A stretch of 36,960 nt of DNA from Opitutales bacterium (GTDB taxonomy: Bacteria; Verrucomicrobiota; Verrucomicrobiia; Opitutales; UBA2987): NCBI GenBank assembly GCA_021772535.1, contig JAJFLV010000164.1, forward strand, positions 1 to 36,960. Direction: 5' to 3'. Position numbers and translations under genes: made by a program. Shown piece after piece: positions 1 through 8,972 of this stretch. The notes under the pieces were generated by a model that was given only the letters and a program-made list of their open reading frames with translations, had not been told where the DNA came from and ran no database searches. Within the stretch, counting starts at the first letter, position 1; each line of letters opens with the position of its first letter.

Positions 1-61
1 GGGATATTATTCAAGCCTTGCGCCTTGGCCGGTTACGGGGTTTATTGAGGTTCGTTCTTTT

Positions 62-67
62 TATATT
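62..67 (+). promoter_or_regulatory. possible -10 box of rnpB
   Basis: TATATT lies 11 bases before the first base of the RNase P P1 helix, which is a reasonable distance for a sigma-70 -10 element. No convincing -35 is seen at the right spacing. TTGAGG at 45-50 is too close. The call is weak. Confidence 0.3.
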
Positions 68-78
68 AATGAATTTAC

Positions 79-496
<418 letters not shown>

Positions 497-537
497 ACCA
501 TTTTTTAATTTATGGAGAATGAAGCCGTGCCAACGCC

Positions 538-554
538 TTAGACGCCCTCTTAGA
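538..554 (+). repeat. transposon-end-like repeat, copy A
   Basis: The sequence TTAGACGCCCTCTTAGA also occurs almost unchanged at 20137-20153. It occurs as variants at 8957-8972 and, inverted, at 1454-1470. The core GAGGGYGTCTAA resembles a terminal inverted repeat of an IS-type element, and here the element would extend leftward. No transposase is found in the window, so this is probably a solo end. Confidence 0.5.
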
Positions 555-587
555 TTGAGACAGGTACCAATCATCAATTGTGATGCT

Positions 588-1451
588 ATGCATAGTAATA
601 AAAAAGGTATAATCCTTTCCGGTCTGTCAGACGAGGCGGGCCCGGACATCGAGTCGCAAATCGCTGTTCACCAGGAGTTGGGGTGGAACCATATGGAATT
701 GCGGCTGGTGGATGGCAAAAATGTGGCGGGCGAGCTTTCGGAGGCGGCATTTGAAAGAGTTGCCGGGTCGATTGAACAGTCGGAGATGGAGGTAACCTGT
801 TTTGCATCGGCGATCGGCAACTGGAGCCGACACATCCGTGATGATTTTTCCATTGATAGAAACGAGTTGAAAAGAGCTATCCCGAGAATGAAGCGGCTGG
901 GGGTAAAATATATACGCACGATGTCTTGGCTGGGAGAGGGAGTCGATGACGATGATTGGCGCGATGAAGTTATTCGAAGATACGAGGAGTTGGTAACGAT
1001 TGCGGCGGACGGCGGCGTATTATTGGCTCATGAAAACTGCACGGGCTGGGGCGGAATGAGTGTTGAAAACAGCCTTCGCTTGCTGGATACGATCAACAGT
1101 CCAAATCTTGTGCCGCTGTTCGACATAGGAAACACGATCAGCCATGGACAGGATCCCTGGGAATATTATACCGGTTTAAAGGGCCGGATTCGCTATATTC
1201 ATGTCAAGGATTGCCAGCGAAATACGGAGGCTGAGGGGGGAAGAAGCAGCAAATATTGTTTTCCGGGCGAAGGCGATGCCATGGTCAGGGAAATACTGTT
1301 GGATGCGGTTGACTCCGGTTACGAAGGTGTAATTTCCATTGAGCCGCATGTCGAGAAGGTGGTCCACGATAGCGGCAAGGCACATTCCGTCACCCGTATG
1401 CGGGAATCCTACCTGAAATATGGCCGTATGCTGGAAAAAATCCTGAATTGA
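588..1451 (+). CDS. sugar phosphate isomerase/epimerase-like TIM-barrel protein
   Basis: This 287-residue protein belongs to the AP-endonuclease 2 / xylose isomerase-like TIM-barrel family. Members bind a divalent metal and isomerise or epimerise ketoses or act on inositol derivatives. Expected metal-ligand motifs appear in barrel order: LAHENC, LFDIGNT, YIHVKDC and SIEPH. The FPGEGD stretch before the last strands is also typical. No signal peptide is seen, so it should be cytoplasmic. The ORF track starts at 366, but that part lies in the RNase P RNA. ATG at 588 begins at the point where the family fold starts. No clear ribosome binding site is visible. Transposon-end-like repeats sit 33 bases before the start and 2 bases after the stop. 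The substrate cannot be named; a deoxy-sugar role is suggested only by the neighbours. Confidence 0.88.
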   Translation: MHSNKKGIILSGLSDEAGPDIESQIAVHQELGWNHMELRLVDGKNVAGELSEAAFERVAGSIEQSEMEVTCFASAIGNWSRHIRDDFSIDRNELKRAIPRMKRLGVKYIRTMSWLGEGVDDDDWRDEVIRRYEELVTIAADGGVLLAHENCTGWGGMSVENSLRLLDTINSPNLVPLFDIGNTISHGQDPWEYYTGLKGRIRYIHVKDCQRNTEAEGGRSSKYCFPGEGDAMVREILLDAVDSGYEGVISIEPHVEKVVHDSGKAHSVTRMRESYLKYGRMLEKILN

Positions 1452-1453
1452 AA

Positions 1454-1470
1454 CTAAGAGGGTGTCTTAG
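1454..1470 (-). repeat. transposon-end-like repeat, copy B (inverted)
   Basis: CTAAGAGGGTGTCTTAG begins two bases after the preceding stop codon. It is the inverted form of the repeat at 538-554 and 8957-8972, and here the element would extend rightward. Together with copy C it brackets the GH106-AraC-rhaT-isomerase block, with TAA next to the repeat core on both outer sides. Confidence 0.45.
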
Positions 1471-1605
1471 AGACTGAAAGCAAGGCTGCAGGATTGGCAT
1501 CAAGCGGTGGTTTCCTTCCTGTGTGGCGCGTAAAAAATGAGGCGAAAATTTTACCAATTGTCCCCCGAAATTTTCATATTTCCCGTGAATGAGATTCCCC
1601 GGTCG

Positions 1606-4600
1606 TTAGCCTTCCAGGCAAGGGGCCACCGTGATGCCCATGGGGCGCAATTGATATTCATAGCTCCAGGCGTCGCCCTTGGTTTCCCAGGAATTGGGAC
1701 CCCACCATGTCCAGTTCGGATCGCAATTATGGAGGGCGCCGAAGGCGTTGACACGGTTGCCATAGACCGTTATGTCTAGCTGGTGTTGTCCCTTGGGCAA
1801 TTTTCCCAGCTTCAGCCGGTAGGGATCAAAGGCGATTGAGCCCATTTTTTTGCGGTCAAGGTTGACCGTTATCAATGGGCTCTTGAAATGAGGAATACCA
1901 AGGGCTGTTTCCTGGCCGCTCCCCTCGATGGAACAGTGATAGGTAATATTTCCCGCGTAAAAGGGCAAACCTTGCAAAGTCCAGTCCCCCCAGGCCATAT
2001 CACGAACCGGTTCGGTCAAGCAGGCATGCCGGCCCCGCAAGCTAACTCCAAAATCCCCCAAAAGATACATCCATTCGAGACTGCCCCGCCGGGTCAGGGG
2101 AAACTCGACAATGAGTTCGTGCAGGCCGGTGCTGATGGGAGGAACCGGGACCGTGTCAAGGCATTCATCGACCCACCAGCCATCGCTTTTTGCGGGGATC
2201 TCCTTTCCATTGAACAGAATGCGGGCTTCCGAGGAGTCTTCCAGAGCAAGCCTGGCCCCGTTGATGGCGACCTTCGACTCTATGTAAAACCGGAATGATG
2301 CCAGGTGTCTTTCGGTATCAGGTGGGAGGCACCAGGGTTGCGCGACAACTCCAGTTTTCTCCGGCCAGCCAAGCTTTGCTCGCATGCGGTTTTCTGCCCG
2401 CATAATTTCCTCGCGTCCTTGCCATGGGCCGTCATCAAGGCAAAATTCCGCCTGGTCGAGAACCAACACGTTGGGTTCGTGCAAGGTTACCGAAACAGGA
2501 TCTGCAAGCTCCCCTAATTGTTTCCATCTTGTGAGTGGAGGGATCGTGGATGTGGCAAACTCCGGCGCCGGCTGCAAGGTGAGGAGAAGAGAACCCGCTA
2601 CGGTAGCCTGCCAAAGAATGACGGTGTCTTCACCATCAAAGCAAACCGGTTGATCTTCCCGCAAACCGGACAGGGTGTCATTGAGCGTTACTGCCCAGCG
2701 TCCCCGTATGCGAATATGATAGCGCAGGTCGTCAGGTGTTTTGTTGGTACGTGACGCATTTGCTGTGCGCGTAGAACAGATAAAGAGATGTCGCCGGTCG
2801 CCATCTTCACGGATTTGGTAGAGCGTATCATCGGCCATACTACCGTCACACGCGCGAATTTCAACGTCCCGGTAAGGTTCCAGCGCCTGAAGAATCGAGG
2901 TGCGATGAAAAGGCACGCGAGTGGATATTTTTGCCAATTCGTGCGCTCCGTCCGAAGGCTGGGCATCCACATGATCGGGGATATGTCCGGCAAATATCAC
3001 CTGCCCTCCCGCTTCCACGAAGCGGCGCAGTTTCTCCAGTGTGCTTGATCTTATGGTGATCAGACTTGGAACGATAATCACCTCATAGGCCATTTGGCCC
3101 ACTTGAAAATGCCGAGCCTGTTGATCCTTGTTCTGTTGCGGCAGCAGGCTTTCAGCTATAAAGTCGAAATCGATTCCTCCATAGAGCAACATTTGAGTGA
3201 TATTGCTGAAACGCTCCTCCTGTTCACTGCATAAGGCGTCCGTTTGGCTGGCCGGTCCCAGGGTCAGCCAAAAGCTTTCAATCGGATGGATAACACCGAC
3301 ACGGACCCGTGGTTTCCCCCGAGTCAAAAGATAGTTGGCACGGGCAAAATGATCTTCAATGAGAGGATATTCGAGGTACCAGGGCGACTGATAACCAATT
3401 GAGGCTGGGTAATCCCTCTTGGCGTTGCCTTTCATCGTAACCCAGGTGAGGTGGTGCACTCTTACCGTTACACCGAGGGCGGCCTGCCAATCACCCTGGC
3501 GCTTGTGCCCGGCAAAGGTAAAATCCCAGTTGGTTACGCCGTAAAGCTCACTCATCACGCCGGGCCGGCCATCCTGGTGAGCGACACTGGCGGCCTGTTT
3601 GGCTGTGGTCAGCTCCATACGGTCACATAGCATATCGATGCCCGGCAGGTGGAAAGAGCGGTAATGGCGCATTGCTTCCAGGATGCTTTTGGTTTGAGAG
3701 GCGAGGGTCGGCTCATCCACCATGTGTCCGGTCAGGGCCAGGCGATTTCGACCACACCACTCACCCAACACATCGGCAAAAGCAGCGGCGAAGCGCTCAG
3801 CCGCATGGTCCCGGTATCGCCATCGCAGCGGAGACCGCCGATCCCCTGGCAGTTCCCAGAATAATTCGGGCAGTTTTTCAATAAAATCCTCGCCCCATCG
3901 TTCCCGGTAGGTGTCGGCAAAATCGTCCGTATAGGCGATTATGAAATCGTTGTCATCGTGAGGATGGCTGGGCCCCTGGAAAGTCACCACTTGTGGCTCA
4001 TCTGTGAAGATGGCGGGGATTACCGTTCCAAAATATTCTCCCACCCGGGTGGAGTAGCGCTCATGTGTAATCTCAATAAATTTTCTGAGAGCCGGGGCGC
4101 TCATGGTGTCCACATAGCTCTGATTATTGAACCATGAGGAATTACCTGCGATATCCCGATAAGCATACCAGATCCGTCCCATGAGAGGTTTTTGGCAGTC
4201 GTCCGGGAGAATTTCATAACGATTAAGAAAACCATCTTTCAACTCCACAGCAAAGCGTGCCAGGATGGTTCCATTTCCGCGCCCGGTTCGTGCCCGGGAA
4301 CCCTGATAGGGCGGGGGTTCATTTTCTCCATAGGGCCGAGTGGTGAAACGCAACGCTCGCAGACGATAACGATGTTCCTTTGTAACCTGTCCTCCGGCAA
4401 AACCGGAAGGCCAGCGGTCTTCATCATAGAGCCATGCCTTCATGTTTTCGTGCCGGGCTTTCTCGACGCAGGCGCGCACACACTCCATGAATTCATCGCC
4501 CAGATACTCAGTGGTCAAACCGGTGCGCGGATGGATGTGAAAGCCGCCCATGCCCATGGCTTTCAATTGCTCGATTTGTCGCAGAAGCTGATCTTTATCG

Positions 4601-4776
4601 AGTTTGCAATTCCAGCTCCAGAATGGCGCTCCGCGATATTCGGTTCCGGGGCGGGCAAAGACCTCGTCTTTCAGTTCTGGAGAGACACTATGGGGATACC
4701 ATTTCGCCCTTAGATCAATGCCTGGGTTATCTTCGATCAATGTATTCGTGCCAGTTTGAGTTTCCGTCGTTTTCAA
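1606..4776 (-). CDS. GH106-like glycoside hydrolase, cytoplasmic
   Basis: This is a protein of about 1056 residues related to glycoside hydrolase family 106 (alpha-L-rhamnosidases) and to large 'glycosyl hydrolase' proteins of PVC bacteria and Bacteroidota. The N-terminal catalytic TIM-barrel signatures are clear: GAPFWSWNCKLD (about 49), GGFHIHPRTGL (about 77) and WLYDEDRWPSG (about 115). Acidic motifs FTDEP (about 258) and MSELYG (about 410) are candidates for catalytic or metal-binding residues. The C-terminal third looks like beta-sandwich/galactose-binding modules. There is no signal peptide, so it probably acts on imported oligosaccharides in the cytoplasm. The start is uncertain. The longest frame begins at a TTG with no good ribosome binding site, and no ATG precedes the conserved core. 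It is transcribed in the same direction as the upstream AraC gene, 238 bases away. Activity on rhamnosides is inferred from the family and from the neighbouring rhaT. Confidence 0.85.
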   Translation of the reverse strand: MKTTETQTGTNTLIEDNPGIDLRAKWYPHSVSPELKDEVFARPGTEYRGAPFWSWNCKLDKDQLLRQIEQLKAMGMGGFHIHPRTGLTTEYLGDEFMECVRACVEKARHENMKAWLYDEDRWPSGFAGGQVTKEHRYRLRALRFTTRPYGENEPPPYQGSRARTGRGNGTILARFAVELKDGFLNRYEILPDDCQKPLMGRIWYAYRDIAGNSSWFNNQSYVDTMSAPALRKFIEITHERYSTRVGEYFGTVIPAIFTDEPQVVTFQGPSHPHDDNDFIIAYTDDFADTYRERWGEDFIEKLPELFWELPGDRRSPLRWRYRDHAAERFAAAFADVLGEWCGRNRLALTGHMVDEPTLASQTKSILEAMRHYRSFHLPGIDMLCDRMELTTAKQAASVAHQDGRPGVMSELYGVTNWDFTFAGHKRQGDWQAALGVTVRVHHLTWVTMKGNAKRDYPASIGYQSPWYLEYPLIEDHFARANYLLTRGKPRVRVGVIHPIESFWLTLGPASQTDALCSEQEERFSNITQMLLYGGIDFDFIAESLLPQQNKDQQARHFQVGQMAYEVIIVPSLITIRSSTLEKLRRFVEAGGQVIFAGHIPDHVDAQPSDGAHELAKISTRVPFHRTSILQALEPYRDVEIRACDGSMADDTLYQIREDGDRRHLFICSTRTANASRTNKTPDDLRYHIRIRGRWAVTLNDTLSGLREDQPVCFDGEDTVILWQATVAGSLLLTLQPAPEFATSTIPPLTRWKQLGELADPVSVTLHEPNVLVLDQAEFCLDDGPWQGREEIMRAENRMRAKLGWPEKTGVVAQPWCLPPDTERHLASFRFYIESKVAINGARLALEDSSEARILFNGKEIPAKSDGWWVDECLDTVPVPPISTGLHELIVEFPLTRRGSLEWMYLLGDFGVSLRGRHACLTEPVRDMAWGDWTLQGLPFYAGNITYHCSIEGSGQETALGIPHFKSPLITVNLDRKKMGSIAFDPYRLKLGKLPKGQHQLDITVYGNRVNAFGALHNCDPNWTWWGPNSWETKGDAWSYEYQLRPMGITVAPCLEG

Positions 4777-5014
4777 ATTTCCAGAGTTTTATTTTATCAA
4801 AACGATTGGAGAGGACGCACATGCTGCCGTTCAGCACCCACGAACGGTCTCGGTCCGCAGCAGTTTTCACAACATCTAGATATTGTCAGACATTGGCTCA
4901 AGGCTGAATACGCGCCTTCGATAGAAAACAGAGAATCTTTGGACCGCTGGGGCGAGTTTGCGGTTGCCCAGCATTTGTTGACCGACTTCGGTATTCATTA
5001 TGCAGGGCAGACTA

Positions 5015-5932
5015 CTAGGAGTTGGCGCGGTAGCCGGAGGGCGATTTTCCGGTCTTTTGCTTGAAGAACTTCGAAAAGTAATAAACACAAGAAAATCCCA
5101 GTTCGTCCGCGATTTCCGATATGCTCAGAGGGGAGTGCAAAAGCAGGTCCTTGGCGTAGTTCACCCTGATAATTAATTGGTATTTTCTGGGTGAGCTGGC
5201 GGTCGCTTTTCGAAACTCTTTTCGAAAGAGGGAATAGCTGACTCCCAGTTCGCTGGCGAGCAGTTGAAGATCGATATCCCTATTGTAATTTTCCAGAAGG
5301 TAGTGTTTGGCCTTCTCTATCTTGGCGCTAATCATCAGGCTACGCTTGTCGGATCTCAAGAGCTTAGCGCGTGTTATGGACAGAGCCTGGATCGTTATCG
5401 CAGCGGCAATCTGGCGATCTCCGGGTTGGGGAGACTTGAGGAGTTCTACGGTTCGCTGGAAGCAGTTGACCAAACCGGGATCTATCCCGATGCTTAGAAC
5501 CGTCTCACCGTTTTTCTCGAAGCTGGCTACCAGGCGCTCTGCGTAGTCTCCGTTAAATCCGACCCAATGTTCCTCCCAACCGGTTTGCATGCCAGGCCGG
5601 TAGCGATGCCATTTGCCTGGGTAGAGAAAGAAAAGATCCCCAGCATTGATATCGGTAAGTGGCGTGTCTTCGGATTCGAAGGCGCCTTTGCCCTTCGTGA
5701 TGTAGACCAATTGATATTCATTGATCCTGCGGCCCCGATCCCAGGTGAATCTGTATGAACTGGGATGCCAATTCGGGGGATAGTCGCTGTTGGGTGGTAT
5801 CAGCGTGTAACCGCAATCCATAATATAGAGACCCCATTCCAAGTCGTTGGATTCGAGAGGAAGGTAGCGCCAGGATGCGGTATCTCCGGGGTCAAAATCG
5901 TTAGATATTGTCAATTGAGCAGCCGTTGACAT
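5015..5932 (-). CDS. AraC-family transcriptional regulator
   Basis: This 305-residue regulator has an N-terminal cupin-like sugar-sensing domain (roughly residues 30-150, with DLFFLYPGKWHRY typical of the arabinose-binding fold). Its C-terminal AraC DNA-binding domain has two helix-turn-helix motifs (LQLLASELGVSYSLFRKEF and ISEIADELGFSCVYYFSKFF, roughly 220-300). The ORF track starts at a TTG two codons upstream (5938). ATG at 5932 is preferred because AGGA lies nine bases before it. It is divergent from rhaT and co-directional with the cytoplasmic GH106-like gene. It is therefore the likely local activator responding to rhamnose or a related sugar, although the inducer is inferred from context only. 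Confidence 0.92.
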   Translation of the reverse strand: MSTAAQLTISNDFDPGDTASWRYLPLESNDLEWGLYIMDCGYTLIPPNSDYPPNWHPSSYRFTWDRGRRINEYQLVYITKGKGAFESEDTPLTDINAGDLFFLYPGKWHRYRPGMQTGWEEHWVGFNGDYAERLVASFEKNGETVLSIGIDPGLVNCFQRTVELLKSPQPGDRQIAAAITIQALSITRAKLLRSDKRSLMISAKIEKAKHYLLENYNRDIDLQLLASELGVSYSLFRKEFRKATASSPRKYQLIIRVNYAKDLLLHSPLSISEIADELGFSCVYYFSKFFKQKTGKSPSGYRANS

Positions 5933-6158
5933 TCGCAAAAATCCTGGAGGGCATTCGTCTCAGATTCTACAAATTAAGCGATTATGACCATGGGGCGAGC
6001 AAATAACACCCATAGTATCAATCGCATTCACCAATATGGGACTTGCTTTTGATCATTTCTCGATTTTTGAAGTATTGGAAAGAAGAATATCATTTTGTAC
6101 AAATAGTATAGCATTTCCTATATTCGTTTCATCCGTTTTTTAATGCTATATTTGATGG
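5933..6158. promoter_or_regulatory. divergent regulatory region between the araC-type gene and rhaT
   Basis: This AT-rich 226-base intergenic region must carry the promoters of both divergent genes. A spaced inverted repeat (AGTATTGGAAA near 6071, TTTCCTATATT near 6114) could be an AraC-type binding site, but it is imperfect. No consensus sigma-70 promoter stands out. Confidence 0.35.
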
Positions 6159-7241
6159 ATGTCCCTTTCGAGCAATCCACAGCCATTTGTAGGGGTCCTT
6201 TTTCATACAATCGGCGGTTTGGCGGCTGCCAGCTTCTATTTGCCCTATAAGCGGATAAATAACTGGAGCTGGGAGAATGCCTGGTTGCTAGGAGGGGTGT
6301 TTAGTTGGATCATCGCCCCATGGGTATTTGCCTGGCTGCTGATTCCACAAGCGATGGGAGCCATCCTCAATACGGAGGGGAAGAGCTTGTTCGCCATGTT
6401 CATGTTTGGGGCTTTATGGGGGATTGGCGGCCTAACCTATGGGATGGCTCTTAAGAACTTGGGCATCGCTCTAGGCACCGCTATGGCCTTGGGGCTCACC
6501 ACTGTATTCGGCACGCTTATACCACCCATCTTCGATGGAAGCTTGTGGGGAATCATAGCGACGGGCCCGGGAAAGCTCTTGCTTGTAGGAATAGGCGTAT
6601 GCCTTGGAGGAATCGCAATGAGCGGGCGAGCGGGCTTCCTGAAGGAGCGTGAGCAATCGAATCTGAGGGAAAAAGGGATAGAGGCCGATTTTCATTTCCG
6701 GAAGGGGGTGGGATTGGCAACCTTGTCGGGGGTGATGAGCTCTTGCATGGCATTCGGCTTTGTGGCGGGAAAGCCCCTGGCGGAAGAGACGATTCGAAGC
6801 GGCGCCTCTGCCGTTTGGCAGAACCTGCCAGTTTTGATTGTTGTATTGGCAGGAGGATTTCTCACCAATGCTATTTGGTGTCTCTACCGGATTAGCAAAA
6901 ACAACGAATTCGGAAACTATATCGGAAAGTCCATGGAGTCCAAGGGGTATTTTAAGAAAAACTATCTCTTAGCGGCAACAGCGGGGGTCATGTGGTATCT
7001 GCAGTTTTTTTTCTATGGGATTGGGACGACGCAGATGGGAGCGTATGACTTCTCAAGCTGGACCTTACATATGGCGACTATTATCATTTTCGGAACGCTT
7101 TGGGGGATAGCTCTGAGAGAGTGGAGGGGAGTGAAGAAGGACGCGATCTCCTGGGTGTCAGTGGGTTTAGCCGCGCTAATTCTCTCTGTAATAATCGTTG
7201 GGTGGAGCAATAAACTTAGCACCCTTTCAAATGGACATTGA
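6159..7241 (+). CDS. rhaT: L-rhamnose-proton symporter RhaT
   Basis: This is a 360-residue inner-membrane transporter of the RhaT branch of the drug/metabolite transporter superfamily, which imports L-rhamnose with protons. About ten hydrophobic segments span the whole protein. The N-terminal signature (GGLAAASFYLPYKRINNWSWE and FSWIIAPW) and the LGTTVFGTLIPP-like stretch near residue 110 are characteristic of RhaT. Length agrees with the family (about 340-350). The start is ATG at 6159. An overlapping ATG at 6155 is in another frame. No Shine-Dalgarno is visible. It is divergent from the AraC regulator and is followed 28 bases later by an isomerase-family gene. The stop codon is abutted directly by a decayed terminal-repeat end (7242-7262). 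The assignment of rhamnose comes from family similarity. Confidence 0.93.
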   Translation: MSLSSNPQPFVGVLFHTIGGLAAASFYLPYKRINNWSWENAWLLGGVFSWIIAPWVFAWLLIPQAMGAILNTEGKSLFAMFMFGALWGIGGLTYGMALKNLGIALGTAMALGLTTVFGTLIPPIFDGSLWGIIATGPGKLLLVGIGVCLGGIAMSGRAGFLKEREQSNLREKGIEADFHFRKGVGLATLSGVMSSCMAFGFVAGKPLAEETIRSGASAVWQNLPVLIVVLAGGFLTNAIWCLYRISKNNEFGNYIGKSMESKGYFKKNYLLAATAGVMWYLQFFFYGIGTTQMGAYDFSSWTLHMATIIIFGTLWGIALREWRGVKKDAISWVSVGLAALILSVIIVGWSNKLSTLSNGH

Positions 7242-7262
7242 TAGAACTTATCTCAAATACGA
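7242..7262 (+). repeat. solo end of the TAGAACC element (degenerate)
   Basis: TAGAACTTATCTCAAATACGA matches the left terminal repeat of the elements at 11537, 27993 and 30013 with two or three substitutions. It begins directly after the rhaT stop and ends eight bases before the isomerase ATG. No matching right end was seen downstream, so it is a remnant. Confidence 0.6.
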
Positions 7263-7269
7263 TAATCAC

Positions 7270-8757
7270 ATGAATACTACTAACGAAGAACAAAACGGTT
7301 TGAGTAAAAATCTTTTGAAAGGGGATAAGGGTTCAAAGGCCGAATTGCGTTTAGGTTTATTTGGAATCGGCCTGGATACTTATTGGGAACAGTTCGAAGG
7401 ATTGAAGGATCGCCTGACCGGCTATCAGAATGAAATTGCCGCCAAACTGAATGCCGATGGCGTGTCTGTGGTAAATGCGGGTTTGGTGGATACACATGAA
7501 AAGGCGCATGCAACCGCAAAGCTGTTTCGACAATCGGAGGTGGATATGGTGTTTCTCAATTTGGCGACCTATGCCTTGTCCTCCACCGTTTTACCGGTGG
7601 TGCAACATCTAGGTGTTCCGGTAGTAGTGTTGAACTTACAGCCCGTCCCCCAACTGGACTATGAAGCGTTCAACGCCTTGGGGGATCGAGGCAAGATGAC
7701 CGGAGTTTGGCTTGAACATTGCCAGGCGTGCAGCGCCCCTGAAATAGGTTGTGCATTTAATCGAGCAGGGATCAATTTTCATTTGGTCACAGGCTACTTG
7801 CAGGACCCGGCAGCCTGGGAAGAAATTCAGGAATGGATTGATGCCATTAAAGTGAGAAAATCGATGAGGCACAATCGTATGGGTGTGCTGGGGCATTACT
7901 ATTGCGGAATGCTGGATGTTTATAGCGATATGACGCAGCAGACGTCTGTGTTCGGGACTCACTTCGAGTTACTGGAAATGTGTGAACTGCACCGGTTAAG
8001 GGAAGCGGTGTCAGGGGAGGAAATGGCGGCGAAAATCGAGGAATTCAAGCAGGCATTTCATGTATCGACCGAGTGCGATGACGGTGAGTTGGATCGGGCG
8101 ATGCGAACATCCGTAGCTCTGGATCGCATTGTGGAAGCGCACGACCTGGGATCGATGGCCTATTATTATGAAGGAGAGCCGGGGAATGATTACGAGAATA
8201 TCGCGACCTCTGTAATCGCAGGAAACACCCTATTAACCGGTCGGAATATTCCGGTGGCGGGAGAGTGCGAGGTGAAGAACGCGCATGCCATGAAAATTAT
8301 GGATCTGTTGGGGAGAGGGGGATCTTTTTCCGAGATTTATCTAGCTGACTTCAATGAGGATCACCTTTTTTTCGGACATGACGGGCCCGCTCATTTTGCG
8401 ATTTCGGAGGGGCGCGTAGGTTTGGTTCCCTTACCCGTCTATCATGGGAAACCGGGTAAGGGTCTTTCGATCCAGATGACCGTCAAGTATGGTCCGGTGA
8501 CTATGCTTTCAGTGGTGCAGCATGGTGATGGCACACTGTCATTTCTTGTGGCGGAGGCGGAATCGGTTCCGGGCCCGGTGCTGGAGATTGGCAATACAAA
8601 TAGCCGTTACAAATTTTCCATTAGGGCCAAGGATTTTCTTCAACATTGGTCTGAAGCCGGCCCGGCTCATCATTGTGCGATTGGCGTGGGTCATTTTTCG
8701 TCGACACTAAAGAAATTAGCGAAGCTTCTTGGAATTGAATATCTACAAATTTGCTAA
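7270..8757 (+). CDS. L-fucose/L-arabinose isomerase family protein
   Basis: This 495-residue cytoplasmic protein resembles the L-fucose/L-arabinose isomerase superfamily, which interconverts aldoses and ketoses with Mn2+. The N-terminal half has the alternating Rossmann-like pattern (ELRLGLFGIGLDTYWEQF; VSVVNAGLVDTHEKAH; VDMVFLNLATYALSS). Further along are HNRMGVLGHYYCGMLDVYSD and YYYEGEPGNDYENIATSVIAG, and DFNEDHLFFGHDGPAHFA carries likely metal-binding acidic and histidine residues. The ORF track starts at 7198, but that would overlap rhaT. ATG at 7270 gives a normal N-terminus. The leader is a remnant of a repeat end and has no clear ribosome binding site. Being directly behind rhaT, it may use rhamnose or an imported deoxy-sugar, replacing a standard RhaA. 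That is inference. Confidence 0.85.
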   Translation: MNTTNEEQNGLSKNLLKGDKGSKAELRLGLFGIGLDTYWEQFEGLKDRLTGYQNEIAAKLNADGVSVVNAGLVDTHEKAHATAKLFRQSEVDMVFLNLATYALSSTVLPVVQHLGVPVVVLNLQPVPQLDYEAFNALGDRGKMTGVWLEHCQACSAPEIGCAFNRAGINFHLVTGYLQDPAAWEEIQEWIDAIKVRKSMRHNRMGVLGHYYCGMLDVYSDMTQQTSVFGTHFELLEMCELHRLREAVSGEEMAAKIEEFKQAFHVSTECDDGELDRAMRTSVALDRIVEAHDLGSMAYYYEGEPGNDYENIATSVIAGNTLLTGRNIPVAGECEVKNAHAMKIMDLLGRGGSFSEIYLADFNEDHLFFGHDGPAHFAISEGRVGLVPLPVYHGKPGKGLSIQMTVKYGPVTMLSVVQHGDGTLSFLVAEAESVPGPVLEIGNTNSRYKFSIRAKDFLQHWSEAGPAHHCAIGVGHFSSTLKKLAKLLGIEYLQIC

Positions 8758-8968
8758 TTTCGAGGGAAGACCAACAAGGCGAAGCGATTTCATTCCGAGG
8801 CGAGCCACGGCAATCCGGAAGCTTTTGTCCCAAGGTTGACGGAACCCATCCGAGGATGAAAGCAGCGGGCTGACACAACGGACTTTTGTCCGATGCGAAA
8901 GGATCGATTATCCCTAAAATGAGCGCTTATGAAAATCCTCCCGCACATTTCCACTTTTTAGACACCCT
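8758..8968. other. non-coding stretch between convergent genes
   Basis: This is about 210 bases between the convergently transcribed isomerase and URO-D family genes. No credible gene or terminator is seen. Its right edge holds the transposon-end-like copy C, so it may be decayed mobile-element sequence. Confidence 0.3.
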
Positions 8969-8972
8969 CTAA
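8955..8972 (+). repeat. transposon-end-like repeat, copy C
   Basis: TTTTTAGACACCCTCTAA is a variant of the repeats at 538 and 20135, in the same orientation. It overlaps the stop codon (TAG, minus strand, 8971-8969) of the URO-D family gene. It forms an inverted pair with copy B at 1454. Confidence 0.45.

Noticed and set aside
7198-7269. N-terminal extension of the isomerase given in the ORF track
   Set aside because: It would overlap the rhaT end and use a TTG; the extra residues are translated repeat-end sequence.
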